Made by a program: the position numbers and the translations under genes. The notes under the pieces are model-generated. The model had not been told where the DNA came from. It worked only from the letters and a program-made list of their open reading frames with translations, and searched no databases. This document shows positions 13,183-24,275 of a DNA stretch of 64,000 nt, piece after piece; within the stretch, counting starts at the first letter, position 1; each line of letters begins with the position of its first letter. This DNA comes from Phascolomyces articulosus (lineage: Eukaryota; Mucoromycota; Mucoromycetes; Mucorales; Lichtheimiaceae), in contig JAIXMP010000008.1 of NCBI GenBank assembly GCA_025677815.1, forward strand, positions 1,524,580-1,588,579. Direction: 5' to 3'.

Positions 13183-14079
13183 GTCGACTGTAGGCTCGAA
13201 AAAAGGAAGGACCACAAATTTACCCGACAGAATATTTTATTTATGGGCGATTGAAAAAGTCCGTAGGTTGATTATCCAATCAAATCTCTAGTGTTCAATC
13301 AACTACTTGTATACCTAATGTGGCGACTTTGCATTAAGTTTGGTGTTGTGGTATTAAGGAGGTGACACTTATCTATGAATAATTAAAGGAGTCGTTTTTC
13401 ATAAAACGAGACAAATATAATAATTATATAAATAGATGTGGTTTTTTCCATAAAATATACCAATTATTTACGAAATGAGTTGTTTATATAGAACTAACCC
13501 AACAGCCATTTTTCTTAATTATCCTCCGTTCTTTTAACAAACGTGTGTTTTTTTGTGGAAGATAATTTGCCAAAGATATATAATTATAGTTAAAGGGTGG
13601 ATCATATATGAATTAAATAAAGGAAAGAACGTCTTTAATTAACCTTCAAGTAGTTGTTGTCGTTTATGCACTTCTCCGGCATGGATTACGTAACGCTAAA
13701 GTGGTTCTGGCGCTGGCACCATCTGGCAAAACGGTTCATGGCGGTAGACTTCAACAAATGTGTGAAAATAGCAACAATCATCGATTAAAATTGTTACAAG
13801 AGTTGCCACTGATAAATGCCTACATTCCGGATAGAAGTATTTATGATTACCATGAACCTCCAATACACCATGCTGCTCAATCCCAAGATAATTACAAAGC
13901 ATCATCTCTACTAGTCAATTGTTTTGTTATGCTAAAAAAAAGTGTTATCACATGAGCTCCATCGCTGTCACACCCCTTTATTGTCATAAGTATAAAAAAC
14001 CGAATGCTCTGAAGATTTTAGCTCTACTTTTGATAGTTGACTCTTTTTTTTCTTTTTATATCTCTTGAACTTACGAACA
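13183..14079. other. Divergent region between RPL5 and the DJ-1 homologue, with a coding-like island
   Basis: About 900 bp between two outward-facing genes, so it should contain both promoters. At 13640-13920 the composition becomes more balanced. A plus-strand frame there reads about 84 residues from a possible start at 13701, including LALAPSGKTVHGGRLQQM. I do not recognise the protein and see no completing exons. It may be an exon relic. Confidence 0.35.
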
Positions 14080-15217
14080 ATGTCCAAAAAAGCAATCGTA
14101 TTTCTTGCTGACGGAACAGAGGAAATGGAATTCACTATTGCTGGTAAACAAAAAAAATAGGCGCGCCTTTCTATCAAACCAAGTTTATATACAAAAAGAT
14201 GAGCTGATACTTCTTTTTTATATAGTGGACGTTTTACGTCGCGCCAAAGTGGAAGTTACAGTTGTGGGTGTCAAGTTGAAGAATTCCACTGTCGCTGAAT
14301 GTAGCCGTGGCGTCAAAATTGTTCCAGACGTTGAATTGCAACATGAAGGTCAAAGTTGGAATGCTGTATGTCTACTGTAACTATTTTTTTTTCGATGCTG
14401 TGTCAAAAACAAGTCTGTCACTGACATATATTTTGACGCGATTAAAACAGAATGATTATGATGCTGTGGTTTGTCCCGGTGGTATGGGAGGTGCTCTTAC
14501 ACTTCGAGATGATTCCAAAGTGCAACAGTTGGTCGCTACTTTTTATGAAAAACAAAAGATTGTCGCCTTTATCTGTGCAGGTATAAAACTTACACTTTTG
14601 ACAATAATACGATGAAACCATTACCTTATAAATATTTAATATTTTTTATATAATAGCCACAATTGTTGCCAAATCGTCTGGTATTCCTGGAAGTCACAAA
14701 GTTACTTCGTATCCTAGTGTTAAGGACGACTTGAAAGACTGTAATAATAATTTCTTAATTTCCGTCACAGTGATTTAAAGAGTGATCATCTAATGCAATA
14801 TATCTGTAGTTTACGAATACGTCGATGATCGCGTTGTAGTCGATCAAAATGTTGTTACAGTAAGTAGTGTTTTTAATTGCCAAAAGTATACTTTGTTTCG
14901 TTCTTCATTTTATATCTCTGATATACCATTCATCACTGTTCTATATTTGTATTAGAGCCGTGGACCTGGTACTGCGTTCCTTTTTGCCCTGACGTTGGTT
15001 GAACAACTTGTAGGAAAGGGTATTGCTGATAATCTCAAATCAGAAATGTTGCTAACTGCCAAACTGTAAGAAACATTTTTTTAAAAAAAGACTTTACACA
15101 TTCCCATATATTCATTTGAAATCGCCCTTTTTTCTCCAATCCATTTGAAAAAAAATGCTACCAACTGTTTTGTTAATTCTCAATTTTATTTTCTTTCTCT
15201 TCTTTCACAGTGAATAA
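14080..15217 (+). CDS. DJ-1/PARK7-family protein (DJ-1/PfpI superfamily)
   Basis: Exons 14080-14143, 14226-14365, 14451-14580, 14657-14740, 14810-14859 and 14956-15069 join in frame and encode 193 aa if translation stops at 15069. If a GTAAG donor at 15066 is joined to the strong polypyrimidine acceptor ending at 15210, the last codons change and the stop falls at 15217 (194 aa). The family comprises oxidative-stress proteins and proposed deglycases or glyoxalases. The nucleophilic Cys is near residue 110 in the segment [13 protein letters not shown]. The conserved acid lies in DGTEEMEF at residues 11-18. The length equals that of human DJ-1 (189 aa) within a few residues. Cytosolic location is inferred from the absence of any leader. 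Confidence 0.93.
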
Positions 15218-16095
15218 AAAGAGGATAATACGCATCATTGTATAATGTCATTAAGAAATGAAATCCACAATATCATTTTAGATGCATCTAACAATACAGA
15301 TTATTGGCTTTAATCCTTCTTGTCCTGTGTGCAGTATATAATAATTATGAATAATATACAAAGCAAGCTGCTATATACAATAAAAAATATATCGCAGATG
15401 AAATAACATTCTTTTTCAATATTAAACCTTTATTACATCAAATGTAACTTACTGATTCTTTTTTAATATGTAATAAATGAGATATGATGAAGATGATATA
15501 ATTTTGTATATATTGCCGACATATCATTCTCTGAGAAAAAAGAAGAGCATCGAGTAGTACGAAAACCATTGTAATAAAATTAATGAAGTCGATTTATTTT
15601 CCATCTCAATTAAAGGCTTGGTTATTAGTTATTAAATACCACATTACATTATTATGATCGTAATCATTAGCTATTACCCAAAATTACCGCGACTATTTTG
15701 GTACACTGTATCCTTCTTTTTTTAGCATCAGAATAAATAAATTAGAATCAAAAAATGGGCCCTATTTACATTTGGTGTGATTCATACCCGGCAAGTACGG
15801 AATCAACTCGCGGCATTAGAAAAAAAAAGCACACTATAATACCTCTTCGGTTTGAGTTGCAGCAACAACCTCCTTTTTTCCTTTCTTTCTTTCAACTCCA
15901 TCTTGTTCCAACTACTTGGTAAATTGCAATTCACCCGCCCTTTTCTCCTCTTTTTTAATGAGTAACGCGTAAAACTCGAGAAAAAATAATGTCAAGTTTT
16001 ATTCTAACCATTCTTTTTTTCAATAAATAGTGACACTCCAATTCCCCTCTCCATTTTTCATCACGTAAAAAAACAGTAACTTTGATCACTACAAG
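15218..16095. other. Intergenic region upstream of coronin
   Basis: About 880 bp of AT-rich DNA. The last 250 bp contain pyrimidine-rich runs (about 15880-16030) typical of promoters and 5' leaders in this window. I find no coding frame that is supported by composition or homology. Confidence 0.5.
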
Positions 16096-18412
16096 ATGAA
16101 CCGCTTTGTCCGGCCGTCAAAATATCGTCATGTCTTTGGTACTGCTGCCAAGAGAGACTATTGTTATGACAACGTTCGCGTCAGTTTGAACGCCTGGGAT
16201 ACTAACATGGTCCAAGTTAACCCGGTATGGATATAAGGAAAATAGTGAGGAAAAAAAGAGAACATGGTTTACCTGTGTTAAGCATAAGAATGATTTTTTT
16301 AACAATAAATATTAAACTTAACACATTTATTTTTAGCTTTTTGTATCCATGAACTGGCAATCATCTGGTGGTGGTGCATTTGCCGTCATTCCTTTATCTC
16401 AAGTGGGTATGGATCAATGGTTTCTTTTTCTTTTATATATATATATATATTGTTGATAAAATGAGAGTACGTGTGTTGCGTTTGGAGGATATAAGGAGAT
16501 ATTATGCAAGATTATTCTGACAGCGATATTTATGATTTATAGGCAAGCTTCCCGACAATTACCCACTTTATCGTGGTCATACAGCTCCAGTTTTGGATAC
16601 TGATTTCAACCCTTTCAACGACTATGTCATTGCTTCTGGTGCTGAAGATAGTAAAGTGATGATCTGGACTATTCCTGAAGAATATGATGAAGAACTTCAA
16701 GAAATTCAACCTGTATTGAAACTTTCAGGACATGGCCGGTAAGAAAACAATAAAAAGAAAATTAGAGAGAGGGAAGGAAGGGAACCGACCCAAGTTGCGT
16801 GAGAAGGATGGGAGATGTATATCGAGGGAAGGCGTTGCTTTTCTTTTTCTTTTTCTTTTTTTACTAAGGTATTAATACATCCTCTTTTTTTTCTCGGAAT
16901 TCTATTATCTTTAATAGCAAAGTCGGTCAAGTTTTGTTCCATCCTACAGCTAGCAACGTCTTGGCATCAGCAAGTACTGACTTGACTATTAAACTTTGGG
17001 ATATTGAATCTGGCCAAGAAAAACAAGAAGTCACTGGACATACCGAAATTATTCAATCTTTATCATATAACTATAATGGTTCTCTCTTGGCAACGACTTG
17101 TCGTGACAAGCGTCTTCGTATCTTTGACTTGCGTAGCAACCAAGTGGTTCAAGAAGGTGCAGGTCATCAAGGTATTAAGGGTTCACGCGTTGTGTGGCTC
17201 GGCGATTCGGACCGCCTTGCTACTACTGGATTTTCCAAGATGAGTGATCGTCAGTTATACTTGTGGAACACAGGCGATCTCAGCAAACCCATCAAGACAG
17301 AATTCATTGATACTTCATCAGGTGTTATTATGCCTTTCTACGATAATGATACAAGCATGTTATATCTTGCTGGCAAGGGGTAAGCTATTTTGAATGCTTC
17401 AATTATTCTTGTTATACATTTGTGTTTTCCATATATGTTTGTATCATCATGCAGTGAAATTGATATCATTACGTTTTTTCTCTTTTTTTAGTGATCGTAC
17501 TATACGTTACTACGAATATGAAAATGATGAATTGTATCATCTTAGCGACTATAGAGATGTCGAAGCACAAAAGGGTATGTTATCTTTAATTGATGGGGTG
17601 TAGCTATACAATAGAGATGCTATAATGATACTGACCAATGTTTATCATTCCCCTAGGTCTTGCATTTATGCCCAAGCGTGCTTTGAATGTCAACGAATGT
17701 GAAATTGCCCGTGCTTATAAGATTACGACCAACTTGATCGAACCTATTTCTTTCAAGGTGCCTCGCAAGGTACTGTAAACATCATTTGCTTGTCCATACT
17801 GTCAAATGACCTGATCTTATTGATTTACTAAAACAATTGCGTTTTATATAGTCTGATGCATTCCAATCTGATATTTTCCCACCTGCTATTGGTGATGAGC
17901 CTTCTCTTACTGCTGAAGAATGGTTCAGTGGTAAGAATGCTGACCCCAAGAAGATTGATCTTTCAGAAGGTTTCCAAGTGAAGGAAAAGCAAGATTTCAC
18001 ACCCTCTGCCTCTGCTGAAGAAACTGAAGCCCCTGCTGCTTCACCAACTGCACCAAAGAATGACAAGGATGTAAGTAATATTCTCTATTCCATTATTTCT
18101 ACTATTTTGAATTCCAATTCACCCCTTCCACACAAAAAGGTGAAACTAAATAACCATTTATATATTCCATAGTACCAAGAAGCATATCATGAACTTCGAA
18201 AAGAAAATGATGAATTGAAGAACAGTGTATCTCAACGTGATGTCAAAATCCGTGTTTTGGAAATTGAAGTGGAAAAACTGAAGAAGGAATTGGCAGAACT
18301 TCAATCTAGCAAGAGTACAGAAACAAACGGAGAAACTAAACCTGAAACTGAGGAACAACCCAATACCACCACCAATGAACCTGCTGCTGAACCCAAAGAT
18401 TCCGATGATTAA
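16096..18412 (+). CDS. Coronin (actin-binding WD40 protein)
   Basis: Coronin binds actin filaments and regulates Arp2/3 at cortical patches. Eight exons join in frame: 16096-16224, 16337-16406, 16543-16738, 16918-17379, 17492-17574, 17657-17769, 17852-18070 and 18173-18412, giving 503 aa. The N-terminus matches the coronin signature (FVRPSKYRHVFG). It is followed by a seven-bladed WD40 propeller with clear repeats such as LASASTDLTIKLWD and a conserved C-terminal extension (AFMPKRALNVNECEIARAYK). An acidic linker and a coiled coil (about residues 428-470, with heptad Leu/Val) end the protein. The short length relative to some yeast coronins reflects a short linker with no repeats. It is convergent with the CHIP gene, 180 bp away. 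Confidence 0.96.
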
Positions 18413-18592
18413 TAAATTTGTATATTTTTTTTATATTTGTTGAATAAACATTTCTTTTTTTGTGTATCGTTACTGTATACAAAAGAAGACATTTATATAT
18501 ATAATGATATATATATTAAAAACGCCATTAGTTTAATAATCTATTATATAGCATGTAAAAACAATATATTTAGCGAATGCTTATCCCTTTGC

Positions 18593-20365
18593 CTAAAAAT
18601 AAAAAGAATAACATTTGAATATACCTGCAGCCCAGCCATTTTCCTTCAAGAAATCTTCAATAGCTTCTTTCAGTGATCGGTTTGGTATAAGATCTTTTTC
18701 TGCACACGGTCGTCCTGTAATTGGATCAACATTCCCATTTCTTGCAAAATGATCAAGTAGAGATTGTCGTTCATAGGTAAATCCATCTATACAGAAAATA
18801 TAAAGATCATTAGTCTAAATAAAGAATAATCCACCTCTGAGATATGATTACAATTACTCCATAACTAACCTGGTGTAAAAACAGGATCATGCATTATATT
18901 AAAGGATATTTTATCAAGGTAAGCATCTGGAATTTCACGACGCTGTTATTAAAATGAGAATCCATGTTAGATATATTGTTGTCATCATATTGTGTTCCCT
19001 TGCTTTTATCCCCAAGTAACATGTACCATTAAATTTTCTTTCGATTGTTCAAATACTTTTTGGATCTTTGTTTCTTGTTCATCCTGCATCGATCAAAAAC
19101 ATAACATATCAATATCAGCAACTTCATTTTTCTTATAATACCTAAAAAACTCACAGTCAGATAATTAATTTCGTCTATTTTTTCTTCGTCATCACCAGCA
19201 ACTTGGAGCTGTCGCTGTCTTTCAGCCTCAACCAGACTTTTTACATATTGCAACAATGCAGATTCACGTTCCAGACGTGCTGCTTCTTGATCATCCCATT
19301 TCTATCACATAAACATTAGTCCAACTGCTCCTTATCCAAAATAAACCGCATGACTAAAGAAAAATCACACTCACTCTTTTCCGAGCAGTTAATAATGCTT
19401 GTAAAATATCGTTGACATATTTCACCCTTTGTTGAATAGCAAGTTCATATGCTATATACATATATCCATCCATCCAAAAGCTAATATTAATTACCGTGAT
19501 ATACCATTCTATCTTCATTATTTTAGTAGCTCGTACCCGTTTTAAGTTTATTCAATGCTATATATAAAGGGAAAATATTATTTTATTATCTTGTCTCGAA
19601 AACTTAATTATGTAATAACTTTCTAATTATGCAGTATTTGTTACCTTCTGTGTGTTGCTTTTTCTCGATGAGTGCTTGTCCAAGCTGTTGCAATGGTCAT
19701 ACCTAGCTATGTTAGAAAGAAAAAAAAAGAGAGAGAGAGAGAGAATATTACTTTATTTTGAACATACCAAATAGTATGCCTTGACTAATTTGCTTATAAG
19801 TTAGAATATTCATAGCACTGGACGAATGCACCCTATTTCTCTTTTCTGGCTCTTAACAACTAACTTTACCTGTTGTGTTATCGAGATCGATTGCTTTTCG
19901 AGTGTCAGAAATTACATTATTGTATTGTTCAAGCTATCACAACATTTTTTAATACAAAAGCTAAAAAGTGCGTGGAATTTCTGACAACACAGTAGACCTT
20001 AAAAAAGTAATAATGTTGTCACACACAGAGAGAAAGGAACTGTACCTTTGAATAACACAATGCTCGGTTCGTATAATAGATACGCTCTTCAGGGTCTTTT
20101 ATCTGCATGATATCTCATTGTTAGTTTTCAGGTATAAAATATCAAATGAAGAACGTCTTTTTCTGGGTTAGCAAATTCTCACAATCGCGGTCGAGTATTC
20201 TTTAATAGCATCTTGGTACCGATGTTCGGCAAAAAGCCTATTCCCTAGAGACAATGAAAATCTCGGTCAGAATGTCAAAAATTGTTTCTTTCATCAGAGC
20301 AAAGAACATGTCGATTCAATTGATATACCTTCTTTCTTGTAGGCTTCAGCTTCTTCTTTGCCCAT
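18593..20365 (-). CDS. STUB1: CHIP/STUB1-type TPR-U-box E3 ubiquitin ligase
   Basis: CHIP binds Hsp70/Hsp90 tails through TPR repeats and ubiquitinates clients through a C-terminal U-box. Twelve exons join in frame: 20365-20329, 20244-20183, 20102-20046, 19933-19870, 19784-19768, 19684-19645, 19557-19537, 19451-19375, 19301-19155, 19083-19027, 18942-18870 and 18786-18593, giving 281 aa. TPRs span about residues 1-115 (GNRLFAEHRYQDAIKEYSTAI and DPEERIYYTNRALCYSKLEQY are typical). A charged helical linker follows. The U-box spans about 196-270 with IPDAYLDKISFNIMHDPV and DPITGRPC. The overall order and length match animal CHIP. Two exons are only 17 and 21 nt. The stop lies a few codons after the U-box, in what could otherwise be intron readthrough. 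Confidence 0.93.
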
Positions 20366-20646
20366 GTCGCTTTTGTTGATCAAGTTATAAGAAATAAAAA
20401 ATTACCCTCTTTTTGCCACACCTACTTAATTTTTTCGGAAAGCAAAATCATTGTTCTTTAAGTTTCCAATTCCAGTTGTTCATGACAAATCATTTGGTAT
20501 CTTAGCTTAGTGCTATATACTTATATATATCATTTGAAAAGTACACTAGGAAGAAACTTATAAAGATAATTCATTACATGATTTTGCTTTATTTTAAATC
20601 TGATTACTATAGAATTAAGATAACCCTTTAGCAATAGTTCTTATCT

Positions 20647-22722
20647 TCACCAACCCTTGGTCTGTCGCGTCCTTTGCCATTTTTCTTGATTATGTTGTAT
20701 ATAGGTAACAAACGGGGAAGCAATAAGAAGTCCTCCGCCAAGAATTGTATAAAGAATACCAGGGCCCATAATTCGTTGTAACTCAATTACAGTAAACCTT
20801 CCAGCAGATATTAACAGACATCTAACAGTTTGAATACAAGCTTGTAACCAGGAAAACATCGTACAATAAATATTATTAATTAGCACCTCATAAGACTCCA
20901 TTGTGTTTGTTTATATATGCATATTCATCAACATATGTTTATCTAAACTGCTTACCTTGAGCTGAAGATCCATGTTTTGGGAATGATTGAATAGCATACA
21001 CAGTTATAAAAGAATTTGCTATCGTAAAACCAAACTGGACTATAAATAATTATATGCGAGGACTTAAATAGTTAGAAGTAGAAAAGTGATTATGGATATA
21101 CTATTGATAAAAAAAAAGACATACGAAAGACAAGACTAATAATTCCTGCAGAAAAATGTACGTTTTTCTCGATGCTCCATCCATATACAGTGAAAGATCC
21201 ACAAAGAAAGAAGCCCGCCACAAGTTGCCATGTTTGATTTAGTCGCATCTCTGGAAATATGGATTCTTTCCTCATATTTGCCATTTCAATCTGATGCATA
21301 TAGGAGCGATCCGAAACTCGACCGCTTAAATATGTCCCTGCTGTACTCCCTATAATTCCAACAAGATAAAACAACCCTACCAATGTTGAAGAGAACTTAT
21401 ATTGATCGCTGTAGGTATATGTAAAAGATAAAGATATGGCATTGTTTGAAAACCCCCTATGTATAATAATTATAAATAGTAGTAGAAAAGAGTTCAATAA
21501 TAAAAAAAAAATTAATATCATTTAAAGGAGAATAGCCAGTATAATTATATGCTAGCATCCTAAATAAAAAAGTAGAAATAGAATTGAGTTATGAGTTTAA
21601 AGACATAAAAAACTTACATCCAACCAAGATAAGAGCAACAGATTAGCATGTTTGGAAAGGCAAGCAGAGTTAAAGAAGCGAATGGATTGATCATTTTCTT
21701 TTTTTTCCAATTAGATAGGCTATATTTCTTTGTCGTCACTACTGCACCATCGTTGCAAGTTTCAATATTATCATGGCACCGTATTGATCTTTGTCGTACG
21801 GATAAGTTGGTTTCAGGTAGTAACAGTATGATAGTGAACCATAATATCCCATATAATATAACAAAACCCCAAAAAATACTACGCCATCCTAGATATTGGG
21901 TCACAGCGCCTCCTACGAAGGGTCTAGCAATAACATCATTAGCATCATTATTATCAATTCATTTAATCTCGAAGCAAAAATATGTTACATCTAGATAGCA
22001 TTAAAATATAGAAAAAAAACCAATCAAATAGACTTACGAACCAGCCATACAATATAAACTCACACAAGCATACCATGATACCATTTTGCCTCTTTCATGA
22101 TCTTTGAATACGTCACTGATTAATCCAGCACCTAAAGCGGCTGACTATATAAAATATACATTTACAAAAAGCATTCATTGTCGAAGGGTAAAACTTTTGA
22201 TTATTAAATATTGATATATCATCACTTACAGCAGCTGCTCCAATAGCGCTAGTCAATCGAAAACCAAGTAGCATCCAAATGCTGATAGATAGTGCAGATC
22301 CGATGCTGCCAAAGATCAAAAAGCTGTTTGATACAATAAATACCATTCTACGTCCTAATTCAGTATTATACAGTAGAAATTTTACCAAACTATTTTCAGT
22401 ATATAAAAAATTATATATAACCAAGAAGCTGTGCATATACAAACCATAGCCGTCAGCATAGGAAGCCCATATGGCAGACTATTTATTATTATGTTGCGAA
22501 ACGTTAAAAATTAAGCACTTTAATAGCATACATAGGTACTTTAAAACGGAGAACATCATAATACTAAGATTCTCTTATTCTTAATTTTGACCATAAAAGT
22601 AGAGTAAAAACTTGCGTACGTACCAATAAGCCCACCAGTAGAGAGTATACAGCTACAGTAATGTTTGCAATAGTGGCAGTGGTATTAAACTCATTTTGAA
22701 TTACAGGTAACGCAGGGTACTA

Positions 22723-22753
<31 letters not shown>

Positions 22754-23430
22754 GAATAGGCTGTAAGTATATCATTACTTTTATCCTGTCTTCATATTCT
22801 ATCACAGAGATGACTTCTTTTTTTTTTCTTGCAGATGTATGGTTCTAAACTTTATAGCTCTGTATAACTGCATGTACACAGAGCATCTTACAATTGCAGA
22901 TATACCAGCTTGGTTTCTTGTATATGACCGACAATTACATAACAGCCATATATATAAAAAACTATATAAGTAAACAAGCTATGTTTTGTTCACAATTGTT
23001 TTTTGCAAATGAAATACTTACAAAACCTGGGATAAAGCTGCAATTGCAAAGACAACATGTCGCTGCATTGAAGTAAAGTCGTGTTTCGGAATCAGTGATG
23101 GCTCAGAATATTCGTTTGAGTGAAATTCACCATCTGATTTATCACCGATATAAACTACTCTATTTGACATTTCTTTATCTACTGTTCCATTGTCTGGAAC
23201 AAGATGAGAGATATCATCATTCTTCTCTTGATCTATACAACCTGTATTTATGGTAGACTTTAGCATTTGCTCTATTCTTTTTTGTTTTTGTTTTTATGTG
23301 ATATTAAGGTTTCACCTGTTGCTGTTTCTCTGCGATAGCTTAATTCGGCATTGTATTTTGGTTCCTTTTCGCTTGCTGCAGAATCGTGTTGCGTTTTAGA
23401 AGCAACATCAAGGGGATTTAGGTTGAGCAT
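20647..23430 (-). CDS. Major facilitator superfamily transporter, DHA1 (QDR-like) type
   Basis: Eleven exons join in frame: 23430-23316, 23271-23022, 22916-22892, 22719-22624, 22478-22445, 22354-22230, 22144-22038, 21923-21618, 21456-21125, 21039-20956 and 20840-20647, giving 555 aa. A hydrophilic N-terminus of about 110 residues precedes twelve predicted membrane spans. Family signatures include YPALPVIQNEFNTT in the first loop, a motif A variant ADGYGRR, SPFVGGAVTQYLGWRSIFWGF and LLLPETNLSVR. DHA1 members are proton antiporters for drugs, polyamines or other small molecules at the plasma membrane. The substrate cannot be read from the sequence. Exon 3 is a 25-nt microexon that restores the canonical pre-TM1 sequence. 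The direction matches its CHIP and GGT neighbours, but there is no operon. Confidence 0.9.
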
Positions 23431-24275
23431 TTAAAAATCAAGTATTATCTTTTGTTGATTATAACAATATACTAAAAAACGGTAATACAAAAAGAAGAGA
23501 CATAAAAATATAAATGGCGATGGAAATATTTTATTTATATGGCATCATTTGGAGATGAAAAGGAGTACATATGCACCAGATGAATAGTTTTATGCATAAT
23601 TATGCATAAATGTGGTTCCTAAAATATTTGGATACCCAACGATTAATTCACAGCCACCGCTTCTTCTAATAATTGTTATAAATTAAACACAACCATAATT
23701 TCATCTTTCGTTATTAACCACAATAAGTGTCATTTATTACATTTGAGATGATACAGTAGCATCAAGTATATGGTGTATATATTTTTGAAGATTTCTTTCC
23801 TTTACAGCCATGGCTGTAGCAATTCTAGATACATTATAGGGTAGTGATATTTTTATTTGAAGCCACTGCCACGTTTTTATTTTACCCCACATAACCTTAT
23901 TGACCTGGTTTTTTTATAACAAAGGATTACTAATAGCTGCATTAACCACATTATATATATTTACAGTGGACACCCCGGCTTTTTATAATGTGGGATTTCT
24001 ATAAAATGGTTGTGGGATAAGGGGATTGCAAAAATGGGGAGAATACTAATTGGTCATAAATACCCTGCTTAGATGTAGCTCGTGTTAACTTGGTATTTAT
24101 GTCCAATTTCACATCGTATTATTTCTTTTTGTTGGTATCAGTTCATATATAGGCGATTATCTTGGATAATATGAAATGTACCAATCTCTCGTCTCAATTT
24201 TCAGTATACAGTTGTACAGTGACATTTGTGAAAAAAATAACTTTATATTTTATATATAATAGATATTGGAGGATT
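23431..24275. other. Intergenic stretch with a possible transposon end
   Basis: About 845 bp between the MFS gene and the GGT gene. No coding frame is supported. At 23964 a sequence beginning CAGTGGACACCCCGGC follows TTA, resembling pogo/Tigger-type terminal repeats. No matching opposite terminus is seen, so it would be a solo end. Confidence 0.4.
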
